Assembly: GCA_964529975.1 (NCBI GenBank)
Contig: CAZGXW010000005.1
Coordinates: 3,798 to 67,797 of the forward strand
DNA from: JADFMN01 sp964529975
GTDB lineage: Bacteria > Armatimonadota > Fimbriimonadia > Fimbriimonadales > Fimbriimonadaceae
Direction of reading: 5' to 3'
DNA: 64,000 bases
A model generated the notes under the pieces. The model had not been told where the DNA came from. It saw only the letters and a list, made by a program, of their open reading frames with translations, and did no database searches. This document shows, in pieces, positions 56,677-64,000 of the stretch. Every line of letters begins with the position of its first letter. Position 1 is the stretch's first letter. A program made the translations under genes and the position numbers.

Positions 56677-57714
56677 CTATGAAAATGTTCCCGAGACCAT
56701 GAACGTCTCGTGCAAGTCTTCGCCCAAGGTTTGCTCGCTCACCTTGGTCACATTGATCGCTGGCGGATCGGCACCGAGCCAGTACAGCCCGCTGCTGAAC
56801 ACCTTTGGCGAGGTGAACCGGTCGAACCGGTCGACGAGCCCTGCGCGAAAGAACGAGGCAAGGGTCTCCGCCCCGCCTTCGACGAGCACGCCCGTCACGC
56901 CGCGTGCAAAGAGGTCTTGTAGCACGGCCTTCAATCCGTATTCGTTCGGGAGTTCTACGTCGCCCTCCCTGACCGCCCTTCCATGCCGAACGTAGCGCAG
57001 GGTGGGCGACCCATCACTGAATACACGGTACTCCGGTGCGAGCGAGGCCTCAGGATCCAGGACGACGCGCAAGGGCTGGTTCACGACTCCGTCGATCCTG
57101 GCCGTCAACCTTGGGTCGTCGAGTTCCACCGTCCTCCGTCCGACGAGCACACACCCCATCTCTGCGCGCAAGGCGTGACCCGCCGCCCTTGCAGCCTCCC
57201 CAGTGATCCATTTGCTCTCGCCGTCGGAATGAGCGATGAAGCCGTCGCTCGTCGTCGCCGCCTTGGCAACGACATACGGCCACTTCCTCTTCATCGCTGT
57301 CAACCACGCTACGTTCGCAGCAGTTGCGGCCTCTGCACCCATACCGACCTCGCAGGAGACACCCCCGGACTCGAGCGCCTCGATTCCGCCACCTGCCCTC
57401 GGATTTGGGTCGCGCACAGCGATGAACGCGCGCGACACATCGGCGGCGATCAAAGCGCGCGAACACGGCGGCGTCCGGCCTTCGTGGTTGCAAGGTTCAA
57501 GCGTCACATACACATCGGCACCATCGGCCAAGGAACCTGCGCTCGCCAACGCGACGGCCTCGGCGTGCAGGCCGCCGGCGTAGTCGTGCCATCCTTCACC
57601 CACGATTTCGCCATCGCGCACGACGACACAACCAACGTGCGGGTTCGGTGCAGGGAACCCGCGCTTGGAGAGTTCAACCGCCAGGGCCATGAAGAGCTCA
57701 CTTCTTTCGTTCAT
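56677..57714 (-). CDS. ribD: Bifunctional riboflavin deaminase/reductase
   Basis: A 345-residue two-domain enzyme of riboflavin synthesis. Residues 1-145 are the zinc deaminase with His50 and Glu52 (GLHAEAVAL), Cys75 and Cys84 (EPCNHEGRTPPC). Residues about 150-345 are the NADPH-dependent reductase (VVAKAATTSDGFIAHS, KWITGEAARA, VLVEGGAETL). It acts on the early pyrimidine intermediate after GTP cyclohydrolase II. The ATG lies inside the end of the small membrane-protein gene upstream (17-base overlap). No other rib genes are near, so it seems to ride in a housekeeping operon. Confidence 0.95.
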   Translation of the reverse strand: MNERSELFMALAVELSKRGFPAPNPHVGCVVVRDGEIVGEGWHDYAGGLHAEAVALASAGSLADGADVYVTLEPCNHEGRTPPCSRALIAADVSRAFIAVRDPNPRAGGGIEALESGGVSCEVGMGAEAATAANVAWLTAMKRKWPYVVAKAATTSDGFIAHSDGESKWITGEAARAAGHALRAEMGCVLVGRRTVELDDPRLTARIDGVVNQPLRVVLDPEASLAPEYRVFSDGSPTLRYVRHGRAVREGDVELPNEYGLKAVLQDLFARGVTGVLVEGGAETLASFFRAGLVDRFDRFTSPKVFSSGLYWLGADPPAINVTKVSEQTLGEDLHETFMVSGTFS

Positions 57715-57988
57715 GGTCTCGCAAGGTGCCTTCGATCAGGCTCGTCAGGTTGTCGTGCTGCTCTTCCAGGTACTGCAGGCGCGCACGGCGGGCGAGCAGC
57801 ACGGCACAGACGGCGGCACCGATCCACACCAGGCTGGTCACTGCAAAGAAGGTCAGCAGCCGCGTGCCGTACTGGGCGAGAGCAAGTTGGTCCTCGCCGC
57901 CGGGCTTGGCACCGACGATCGAAGGCATTGCGAGCACGAGCGCTAGTCCGCAAACGACGAACGCCGTCGTCAGGACCTTGAGGAACAC
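57698..57988 (-). CDS. Small two-helix membrane protein
   Basis: A 96-residue protein with two predicted membrane helices (about residues 3-22 and 42-66) and a basic, helical cytoplasmic tail (ARRARLQYLEEQHDNLTSLI). I start it at GTG 57988 because GAGGG lies upstream and a longer frame would run deep into rpe. It overlaps rpe by 19 bases and ribD by 17. No family is recognised. Tight packing between two enzymes argues for a real gene. Confidence 0.65.
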   Translation of the reverse strand: MFLKVLTTAFVVCGLALVLAMPSIVGAKPGGEDQLALAQYGTRLLTFFAVTSLVWIGAAVCAVLLARRARLQYLEEQHDNLTSLIEGTLRDHERKK

Positions 57989-58623
57989 GCCGCCCTCAAT
58001 TCCTCGATCCCTTGAGAGATCGAGGGTGCCCTCATAAGATAACTTCCCGTCACGAAGACGTTCGCACCCGCCTCCCATGCCCGGCCGATCGTCGTCGGGT
58101 CGATCCCACCGTCCACTTCGATATCAAGCGCTGGCGCCGCGTTTCGCAACGTACGCACCTTTTGCAGGCACTCTTCGATCAACCGCTGCGCGCCCCAGCC
58201 CGGGTTCACCGTCATCACGAGCGCGAGGTCCATGGTGCCGACCAAAGGAAGCAAGTGCTCGACGGGCGTCGCCGGATTGATCGCGACACCCGCTTGCACG
58301 TCCTGCTCGTGCAGCCGCTGGCACAGCCGGTGCGCGTGGTGCGTCGCTTCGGTGTGGAAGATCACGCGAGAACAACCTGCCTCGATGAACGCGTCAAAGT
58401 GCGCGTCCGGAGTCTCTGTCATGAGATGGACTTCGAACGGAGTCCCTCCGAGAGAACGAAGCGACTTCACCAGGTCGGCCCCGAACGTGATCGGCGGCAC
58501 GAACTGTCCGTCCATCACGTCGAAGTGCAGCCAGTCGCAACCCGCGTCGAGCATCTGTTTGACCGCCGGCCTGAACTCAGACGGGTCGCATGAGAGGATC
58601 GAAGGCGAGATGAGGGGCTTCAT
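57970..58623 (-). CDS. rpe: Ribulose-phosphate 3-epimerase
   Basis: A 217-residue TIM-barrel epimerase that interconverts ribulose 5-phosphate and xylulose 5-phosphate. ISPSILSCD, the signature LHFDVMDGQFVPPITFG (metal-binding His and Asp), VMTVNPGWGAQ and IEVDGGID are all present. The ATG overlaps the PASTA pseudokinase stop by four bases. In several Gram-positive bacteria rpe sits beside a PASTA kinase (prkC) and a ribosome GTPase, and that context is partly retained here. Length is normal. Confidence 0.95.
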   Translation of the reverse strand: MKPLISPSILSCDPSEFRPAVKQMLDAGCDWLHFDVMDGQFVPPITFGADLVKSLRSLGGTPFEVHLMTETPDAHFDAFIEAGCSRVIFHTEATHHAHRLCQRLHEQDVQAGVAINPATPVEHLLPLVGTMDLALVMTVNPGWGAQRLIEECLQKVRTLRNAAPALDIEVDGGIDPTTIGRAWEAGANVFVTGSYLMRAPSISQGIEELRAACSSRS

Positions 58624-60407
58624 CGTCCGATATCGTCCAAGTCTGGCACGGGCGGGGGGTCGGTTCCAATGCTGTTCCCGGTCTCCCCGCCTGCCGTCTT
58701 CGTAACCGTCTGCACGAGTTGGTTGTCGTAATAGATGCGAAAAATAGCCTGCTTGCCGAGCCCCTCGGCCTCGATCTCGACCGTCTCGTTGGGCTCGCGA
58801 GTCTCCTCAAAGATCACACGAGTGCCTTGGGCGTCCTCCATTTCGACGCGAACTAGGATCGGGTTGGGAAGATCGGGCAGGGGCCAACTCAAGTGATAGA
58901 CGAACGCTTCGTCGGGCGGGGCGAGGTCCTCGTCTGGCGGGGCGCCGCTGCTCACTTGGAGTTCAACGGGCGTCCGACGCTCCACCTGCGTGTGCTTCGC
59001 CGGGTTCTGTGAGACGATTCTGTCCTCCGGATACTTCTCGCTGGATACGTAACGGATGTTCGCAGCCACCGTCAGGCCCATGGAACTCAATAGGCGGCGG
59101 GCTTCGTCGACTGTCTTCCCGACGAGGTCGGGGACTTGCACAAACTTGCTGCCCGATGAAACCACCGCGTCGACGAACGAGTGCTCCTTCACGTCGCGGC
59201 CCACAGCGGGCTGTACGGTCAAGATGATCCCCTCAGGGTGCTCTTCGCTCGTTTGTTGTCTGACGCGTCGAAGTTTGAGGTTCATCCTCTCCAACTGTGC
59301 GCTCGCCTCGTTGAAACTCAGGCCCACAATGTTCGGAACGCGCAATGTCTTCGGCGCGCTCAAGTTGAACACGGCCCACCATCCGATCGCGAGCACGGCT
59401 CCTGCCACGAGCACGAGGCTGCTGTACACCAGCCAGGCTGGGGCACCGTCGGTCTTGTCCTTAGCACGCTTCATCGCGACCTTCTTTTCCTTTTGCTCGA
59501 TCTTGACCGTGTTCATTTTGGGCCCCACACGGCGCTCAGGAACGGCACTTGCGGGCCTCAAGGGCCAAGTTAGCGGCCGTCCGAACCTCATGGCGTCCTG
59601 GAGCAGCCGCATATCGGCCAGCATCGCACCCGCGTCCTTATAGCGGTCGATGGGATCCTTCTCCATCGCCTTGTGCATGATCCTCTCGAGCGCTTCCGGC
59701 GCCGAAGCGACCTTGTCCCGGATCGGGGGCGGCGCGTCCGTCGCGTGCGAGGTCGCAATCTCAGAAGGGTTCCTCCCGGAGAACGGCCGTACACCCGTCA
59801 ACAGTTCGTACAGCAGGACGCCCATGGCGTAGACATCGCTCGCCGACGTCGGCATGTCACCGGTCGAGACCTCCGGTGCGATGTAAGGGGCCATCAGCGG
59901 CAGCATCTCAGCGCCGGCTTTGTCGCTGTGGCTGTACGCCTCCCAGACACACGGAGAGATCAACGTCGGTTTTCCAGCGTTTGAGACGACGACGTTGCGC
60001 AGGCACACGTCGCCGTGCACGAGCCCGAGGCGGTGGACCGCATCGAGACCCTCGAGCACACCGATGGTCGTTGTCACGGCCGTCGACACACCCATCGCTG
60101 AAGATCGCTTGATCCGGTCCGCGAGCGGCTGGCCCGGCGAGTACTGATAGACCAGGAACCAAAGCCCGTTGTCCTCGTCCATGTCGATCGCTTTGGCCAC
60201 GGCGGGGTGGTCGATCGACTTGCTGCGGTTGAAGACTTGTTTGAGTTTCGCGACGAACTCAGGCTCCCTACCAAAGGGGTCTTTGAGCGTCCGAACGACG
60301 ACGTTACGCTCGGTCACACGGTCGTGCGCGACGAACGACCGGAAGACCGGGTTCTCACCGATCTCCTGCTGGAGTTCGTAGCGGACCCGCAAGAGCGTGC
60401 CTATCAC
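58620..60407 (-). CDS. PASTA-domain pseudokinase (PknB/PrkC-like, degenerate active site)
   Basis: A 595-residue membrane protein with the layout of PASTA serine/threonine kinases: kinase fold (about 8-270), basic juxtamembrane region, one membrane helix (about 325-350), two PASTA repeats (about 355-490, RVPNIVGLSFNEASAQL and VPDLVGKTVDEARRLL) and a C-terminal beta domain. The catalytic residues are damaged: the glycine loop reads GENPVF, the beta-3 lysine is Arg39 (NVVVRTLK), and the DFG aspartate is Ser151 (TLISPCVW). HGD (131-133), Asn138 and the APE motif remain. It probably senses muropeptides without phosphorylating. GTG 60407 has AGGAGG eight bases upstream. Confidence 0.88.
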   Translation of the reverse strand: MIGTLLRVRYELQQEIGENPVFRSFVAHDRVTERNVVVRTLKDPFGREPEFVAKLKQVFNRSKSIDHPAVAKAIDMDEDNGLWFLVYQYSPGQPLADRIKRSSAMGVSTAVTTTIGVLEGLDAVHRLGLVHGDVCLRNVVVSNAGKPTLISPCVWEAYSHSDKAGAEMLPLMAPYIAPEVSTGDMPTSASDVYAMGVLLYELLTGVRPFSGRNPSEIATSHATDAPPPIRDKVASAPEALERIMHKAMEKDPIDRYKDAGAMLADMRLLQDAMRFGRPLTWPLRPASAVPERRVGPKMNTVKIEQKEKKVAMKRAKDKTDGAPAWLVYSSLVLVAGAVLAIGWWAVFNLSAPKTLRVPNIVGLSFNEASAQLERMNLKLRRVRQQTSEEHPEGIILTVQPAVGRDVKEHSFVDAVVSSGSKFVQVPDLVGKTVDEARRLLSSMGLTVAANIRYVSSEKYPEDRIVSQNPAKHTQVERRTPVELQVSSGAPPDEDLAPPDEAFVYHLSWPLPDLPNPILVRVEMEDAQGTRVIFEETREPNETVEIEAEGLGKQAIFRIYYDNQLVQTVTKTAGGETGNSIGTDPPPVPDLDDIGR

Positions 60408-60631
60408 TCTTGGACCTCCTCTTGCGGCATGAAGGCAAGCACGACGCAAGCCACAAAGATAGCCATCGCGACAACCTTGATAATCGGCGTATCGATGGAC
60501 TTGGCGTAGTCTGCCGTCGCCTGCGCGGACTGGGGGTCGAGGCTGGAAAGGAAAGCCGCTTGGCTGGCAAGGTAGCCGCCCGCCAGCAATAGGGCGGACG
60601 AGGCGAACACAGCCGCGCGGACGAGGTTCAC
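60404..60631 (-). CDS. Small two-helix membrane protein
   Basis: A 75-residue protein with two membrane helices (about residues 3-25 and 48-67), a polar loop between (DPQSAQATADYAKSIDTP) and an acidic tail (PQEEVQE). The GTG start overlaps the aroB stop by four bases, and its stop overlaps the pseudokinase start by four. This coupling makes it a candidate partner of the PASTA protein. No family is recognised. An AGGAGG for the next gene lies in its last codons. Confidence 0.7.
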   Translation of the reverse strand: MNLVRAAVFASSALLLAGGYLASQAAFLSSLDPQSAQATADYAKSIDTPIIKVVAMAIFVACVVLAFMPQEEVQE

Positions 60632-61644
60632 TTGTTCTCCAAAGCCGCTAGAACGGCGCTCTCTTCGACGTCCTCATAGAGTCTACACGTGCCGATTTCA
60701 GTAACGAGACTGAAGGCCAGCGCGTTCCGCTTCGCCTTTTTGTCCCGCCGCATGGACTCGACTAGCGCCTGAGGGGTTAGGCTCGGAGGCAAGGCGGTCG
60801 GCAGCCCAGTCAGCCCAAGACCGGCCAGAAGCCGCTCAGAGAGGCTCTCAGGGGCCAATCCGAGCCTATGGGCGAGCCGGGCCTCCACCACCATCCCAAT
60901 GGCTATGGCCTCTCCGTGCAACATTCCTTCATAACCCATCGCCTTCTCGATGGCGTGGCCGACGGTGTGTCCGAAGTTGAGGACGGCCCGCAGCCCAGTG
61001 GTCTCGTGCTCGTCCTCCTCTACGACGCCTTTCTTGAGATCGATGCACCTTGAGATGACCTCGGCAATGTCAGGGCTCGCAAGTCCAAGAGGCTCCCGTT
61101 CCAGTCGTTCAAAGAGCGCCGCGTCGAGGATCGCCCCGTACTTCCAAACCTCTGCGCAGCCATTAATGAACTCTCGCCTCGGAAGCGTCTCCAGCGTGTC
61201 GATCGGGATGAGCACCCCGACGGGCGGCCAGAACGCCCCCGCCATGTTCTTGCCCTGCGGAAGGTCGATCCCGACCTTTCCGCCGACCGACGAATCCACC
61301 ATCGCAAGGAGCGACGTCGGCACCATCAAGAGGTCCACGCCCCTCATGTAGGTCGCTGATGCAAAACCCGCCAGGTCGCCTACGACGCCTCCACCGAGCG
61401 CAACGACGCGGCTGCCGCGGTCCGCTCTTGTCGCGAGCCATTCAAGGACCTGCCCGTACGTCCGCAGGCTCTTGCTCTTCTCGCCAGGCTCGACCGCTAA
61501 GTGCTCTCGATCCAGCCGCACGGCGTCCCGAACGTTGTGGTCCGTGACGATATGGTCGCCAAGCCGCAGACGAGAGTAGACGCCAGCGAGGTCTGTCACC
61601 TCGACGGGATAACTGCCACGCGCATGGCGCACTGTCGTCGTCAT
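60628..61644 (-). CDS. aroB: 3-dehydroquinate synthase
   Basis: A 338-residue NAD- and zinc-dependent enzyme that cyclises DAHP to 3-dehydroquinate in the shikimate pathway. VVALGGGVVGDLAGFAS is the NAD-binding motif, and VPTSLLAMVDSSVGGKVGI and LNFGHTVGHAIE with LHGEAIAIGM carry the zinc and substrate ligands. It follows aroK with a four-base overlap, the common aroKB order. Slightly short but complete. Upstream, beyond a terminator, is the secretin gene, as in the classical pilQ-aroK-aroB cluster. Confidence 0.96.
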   Translation of the reverse strand: MTTTVRHARGSYPVEVTDLAGVYSRLRLGDHIVTDHNVRDAVRLDREHLAVEPGEKSKSLRTYGQVLEWLATRADRGSRVVALGGGVVGDLAGFASATYMRGVDLLMVPTSLLAMVDSSVGGKVGIDLPQGKNMAGAFWPPVGVLIPIDTLETLPRREFINGCAEVWKYGAILDAALFERLEREPLGLASPDIAEVISRCIDLKKGVVEEDEHETTGLRAVLNFGHTVGHAIEKAMGYEGMLHGEAIAIGMVVEARLAHRLGLAPESLSERLLAGLGLTGLPTALPPSLTPQALVESMRRDKKAKRNALAFSLVTEIGTCRLYEDVEESAVLAALENK

Positions 61645-62144
61645 CGTCCGATCGCCTTCAGGACCAGTTCGGCGACCGCCGCCGCGTCCTCGTCCTTAAG
61701 ACGAAGAACAACGTCGGCCCGCTCGTACTTGGGCCTACGTTCCGCCATCAGTTGGTCGATGCGGTCTTGCCAGCCCGGCGCCTCGAGCAACGGCCTGACC
61801 TTCTTCGCCGTTGTCAACCGCTTCTTGAGAACCTCGAGGTCGACGTCGAGGAACACCGTCTTGCCGAGCCTCTTCAGTTCGGTCCAGTTCTCGTCGCGGA
61901 TGACCGTGCCACCCCCTGTCGAAAGCACGCACTCCTCGATCTCCAGGTCTTGGAGCAGCCGGGTCTCGTGCTGCCGGAACGCGTCTTCGCCGTAGTGCCT
62001 GAACAAGAGGTGCACAGGTCGCCCCAGCATGTGGGTGATCATCTTGTCCGTGTCGCGGAACGGGATGCCGAGTCGTCCGGCGAGGATCCGGCCGACCGTG
62101 GTCTTGCCAGAGCCCATCATGCCGACGAGGATGAGACATCCCAT
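61641..62144 (-). CDS. aroK: Shikimate kinase
   Basis: A 167-residue kinase that phosphorylates shikimate. VGMMGSGKTTVGRILA is the P-loop (residues 8-16), FRDTDKMI supplies the substrate-binding aspartates, ECVLSTGGGTVI the central glycine segment and RPLLE the lid arginine. It sits between the secretin terminator and aroB. I find no clear promoter or strong ribosome-binding site before its ATG (GAGACATC, AGCAAC), so read-through of the terminator may drive it. Length is normal. Confidence 0.95.
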   Translation of the reverse strand: MGCLILVGMMGSGKTTVGRILAGRLGIPFRDTDKMITHMLGRPVHLLFRHYGEDAFRQHETRLLQDLEIEECVLSTGGGTVIRDENWTELKRLGKTVFLDVDLEVLKKRLTTAKKVRPLLEAPGWQDRIDQLMAERRPKYERADVVLRLKDEDAAAVAELVLKAIGR

Positions 62145-62160
62145 GTTGCTAAGAAGAAGA

Positions 62161-62187
62161 GGCGGCAGGAACTCGGTTCCTGCCGCC
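62161..62187 (-). terminator. Strong terminator between the secretin gene and aroK
   Basis: GGCGGCAGGAAC and GTTCCTGCCGCC form a perfect 12-pair stem with a three-base loop, 37 bases after the secretin stop; on the minus strand TCTTCTTCTTAG follows. It separates the pilus/secretion gene from the shikimate genes. Confidence 0.8.
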
Positions 62188-62223
62188 TTGCTGAAAGGAT
62201 ACTGTCTGTCCTAAGCGCACTGA

Positions 62224-63870
62224 CTAGGGCCCGAGGCCGTAGTTGTCTTCGGCGACGATTGTGGGCGTCACGAAGATGATCAGTTCGCTGGTGGACGTGT
62301 TCGTGTTCCGGCCTCGGAACAACTGCCCGATGATCGGGAGGTCGCTCAGGATCGGAATACGAGACTGGGAGTAGTTGTCGACCTTGTTGGTCAGTCCGCC
62401 GAGGGCGATGGTCTCACCGCTCCTGACGCGCGCCACGACCGAGATCGACTGCTGCAAGATGTCAGGGATTTCCTGACCGTCCGGCCCGCGCTTCAACTGG
62501 CCGAAGCCTTGAAGCTGCGGCTGGAGGAACACGGTGATCGTATCGTCGTTGTTGATGCGCGGGGTGACCGCAAGGGCCGTCGTGGCCGTGAGCGGCACCG
62601 GTTGCGGCGTGATGATGATGCCGCTGGGGCCGTTCGTGACCTGGTTGATGAAGATGGTCGTCTGCGCCGCATTGACCAGCGTTGCCGGCTGGTTGTTCAG
62701 CGTGCGAATGAGTGGCGCCGTCACCGTTCGGCCCCAGCCCTCGGTGAGGAGGGTGCGGAGTCGCGTAGAGATGTTGCCAGTCGCGTAGTTCAGGAAGATC
62801 GGGTCGGCCGCTCGGGCGAAGGTGCCCGGTCGGACGCCAGCGAACACGGAACCGCGCTGGTAGAACCAGTCGATGCCGAGGGCTCGGTCGAGCGAGTTAG
62901 AGGTCGTGATGAACTCCAACTTGATGACCACCTGGCGAGGAGCGACGTCGAACTGCGCAATGAGTTGCTCAAGTTCGCGGATCGCCTCGTCGGTGCCCTG
63001 AACGATCAGGCTGTTGTCGGTCGGGTCGTAGGCCACCCTGGTGATGCCCTGGGGTACGAAGCCTTGGCCGCCGACCAGTCCGGTCGCGCTACCGACGCCG
63101 CCGCCCTGACCGAGGCCGCCCTGGCCTCCGCCCTGCTGGCCGCCGCCGCCTAGTCCACCACCGCCTCCAAGACCACCGCCGCCGCCCTGCAGGCCGCCAC
63201 CGAAGCCGCCTTGAAGCGAGGGGTTCTCGTCGGGAAGGACGATGCCGTTGTTGTTCGTCGCGAGGCCTTCTTGACCCTTGGACGCCGAGTACGGGTGGAA
63301 CACGTTCTGCGTGCCTTGGCCGACCATGACGAGCGGCGCGGGCGCGTAGGAACTGTTCTTCGGCACCATCTTGAGCGCCTCTTCGTTCAGCATTTGGAGG
63401 CTGTCCTTTGCTGTGGCGTTCTCTGGGTCGACCAGCATGCTGTGCACGTGGTAGGGATCAGCCTTCATCAGCTTGATCTTTTGCACGCGGACTGGCACGC
63501 GGATCGGAAGTTCCGCCGGAGGAGGCGTGGTGGTGGTCACGTCCGACTTGTGCCGGATGATGAACACGCCGTTCTCGTCGACGCTCCATGTGGCGCCGGC
63601 CGCTTCACAAATGTAGCGGACGGCCTCCTCTGCAGAGACGTCGTTGATGCTCATCGTGACCAACTTGAACACGTTCGTCGTGTCAGCGATCACGAACTTG
63701 ATGCCGGTCTGCGCCGTGACGGCAGCCGTCGCGGAATGCAGGTCCGCGTCCTTCAGCTTGATGTCGACGCGCGATGCCCGTCCGACCTGTGCCGACGCCA
63801 CGCTCCCCAGCGCCAGTACGGCCGTCAGAGCAAGCGCTGCCCCGACTGATTTCAGTCCATTCAATGTCAT
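62224..63870 (-). CDS. Type IV pilus / type II secretion secretin (PilQ/GspD family)
   Basis: A 548-residue outer-membrane secretin. Signal peptide (about 1-28, ending ASAQ), then an STN/N0-like domain (about 35-110, VDIKLKDADLHSATAAV), a linker, a glycine-rich stretch (about 218-270) that interrupts the usual repeats, an NHN-like domain (TRVAYDPTDNSLIVQG, IREL), and the secretin core (about 310-540) with VVIKLEFITT, VARVRSGETIALGGL and the terminal IPILSDLPIIGQLF, which is the family signature. It forms a multimeric exit pore. GAGAGGA precedes the ATG. Adjacency to aroKB suggests PilQ. Confidence 0.93.
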   Translation of the reverse strand: MTLNGLKSVGAALALTAVLALGSVASAQVGRASRVDIKLKDADLHSATAAVTAQTGIKFVIADTTNVFKLVTMSINDVSAEEAVRYICEAAGATWSVDENGVFIIRHKSDVTTTTPPPAELPIRVPVRVQKIKLMKADPYHVHSMLVDPENATAKDSLQMLNEEALKMVPKNSSYAPAPLVMVGQGTQNVFHPYSASKGQEGLATNNNGIVLPDENPSLQGGFGGGLQGGGGGLGGGGGLGGGGQQGGGQGGLGQGGGVGSATGLVGGQGFVPQGITRVAYDPTDNSLIVQGTDEAIRELEQLIAQFDVAPRQVVIKLEFITTSNSLDRALGIDWFYQRGSVFAGVRPGTFARAADPIFLNYATGNISTRLRTLLTEGWGRTVTAPLIRTLNNQPATLVNAAQTTIFINQVTNGPSGIIITPQPVPLTATTALAVTPRINNDDTITVFLQPQLQGFGQLKRGPDGQEIPDILQQSISVVARVRSGETIALGGLTNKVDNYSQSRIPILSDLPIIGQLFRGRNTNTSTSELIIFVTPTIVAEDNYGLGP

Positions 63871-63918
63871 CCCAATATCCTCTCTAGCAATCGCAAATCC
63901 AACGAGTCGGGCGTAGCC

Positions 63919-64000
63919 TTATCGGCCGCGCCCGCCACCGCCAAGGCCGCCGCCGAAGCCGCCGCCGCCGCCGAAGCCGCCGCCGCCGAAGCCGCCGCCG
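63919..64000 (-). CDS. Gly/Phe-rich C-terminus of a gene cut by the window end
   Basis: The last 26 codons before a TAA stop (63919-63921) read as a glycine-rich tail punctuated by phenylalanine (GGGFGGGGF, then FGGGLGGGGRGR). It lies just upstream of the secretin gene on the same strand, 48 bases away, and is probably its neighbour in a pilus or secretion operon. What precedes it is outside the window. Similar glycine tracts occur inside the secretin. The frame is the only open one that gives this pattern and ends in a stop, but low complexity limits certainty. Confidence 0.5.
   Translation of the reverse strand, partial: GGGFGGGGFGGGGGFGGGLGGGGRGR

Noticed and set aside
63920..64000. Repeated GCCGCC units at the right end as a CRISPR or tandem repeat array
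   Set aside because: Units are short, without spacers, and translate in one frame as a glycine/phenylalanine tail ending in a stop.
1..64000. tRNA, rRNA, CRISPR array, insertion sequence or prophage
   Set aside because: I read both strands for cloverleaf-like repeats, transposase motifs and phage genes and saw none; a tRNA scan would be the decisive test.

Overview
The window is high-GC bacterial DNA from a scaffolded assembly: three runs of exactly 100 N (13897-13996, 42340-42439, 55060-55159) mark joins of unknown true length. A TolC-type channel, an RND pump, a type IV pilus/type II secretin, a Kdo-pathway isomerase (KpsF/KdsD type) and a DUF3187 outer-membrane protein point to a diderm. 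A PEP-CTERM protein, many lipoproteins, glycan-degrading genes and the mix of gene families would fit an Armatimonadota (Fimbriimonadia-like) genome. That placement is inference from gene content, not a phylogenetic result. I see no rRNA, tRNA, CRISPR array, insertion sequence or prophage. Coding density is very high, and no gene-free stretch exceeds 300 bases.

Layout. 1-4316 (+): a HEAT-repeat protein, rpiB and a tandem pair of S41 (CtpA-like) peptidases of which the first looks catalytically dead. 4313-7527 (-): a GYF_2/TM2 membrane protein, a cyclophilin and dppB/dppC-like permeases; the DppC carries an inserted PDZ domain. 7628-10446 (+): gltX overlapping hisD. 10514-13231: an AraC-HTH/DinB fusion, a DUF1801 protein, a HemG-like flavodoxin and small proteins. 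13228-19047: an intradiol dioxygenase and a GH29 alpha-L-fucosidase, both cut by a gap, then a binding protein and two permeases of a sugar ABC importer. 19083-21658: a SigR/RsrA-like ECF sigma/anti-sigma pair, then a MinD-like ATPase with a MshEN-domain partner. 21734-27712 (-): bifunctional rhamnulose-1-phosphate aldolase/lactaldehyde dehydrogenase, rhamnulokinase and LutABC, which together make a route from rhamnulose to pyruvate. 27809-40712: a PEP-CTERM protein, an ArgD-ArgF fusion, an RmlA-like nucleotidyltransferase, a class III cyclase, cdd, mutS2 and a P1B-4-type metal ATPase. 40765-47086 (-): a complete RND tripartite efflux operon headed by an AbrB-type regulator. 47190-56589: DUF3187 protein, rpsR with a long acidic extension, a GAF-GGDEF cyclase, a clostripain-like protein with Cys-to-Ser at the active site, rplU-rpmA, KpsF/KdsD, arginase, a metallophosphatase and pdxT. 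56677-64000 (-): a secretin gene, then aroK-aroB, a small membrane protein, a PASTA pseudokinase, rpe, a small membrane protein and ribD, most of them overlapping.

Two genome-wide habits show. First, many operon-leading genes have no Shine-Dalgarno sequence but carry a TANNNT box 6-9 bases before the start codon, the arrangement expected of leaderless mRNAs, while genes inside operons have ordinary AGGAGG-type sites. Second, convergent genes repeatedly end on each other through a shared CTAG (both stops in four bases). The most interesting candidates are the PDZ-containing DppC, the ArgD-ArgF fusion, the PASTA pseudokinase, the active/dead S41 pair and the MinD-MshEN pair.
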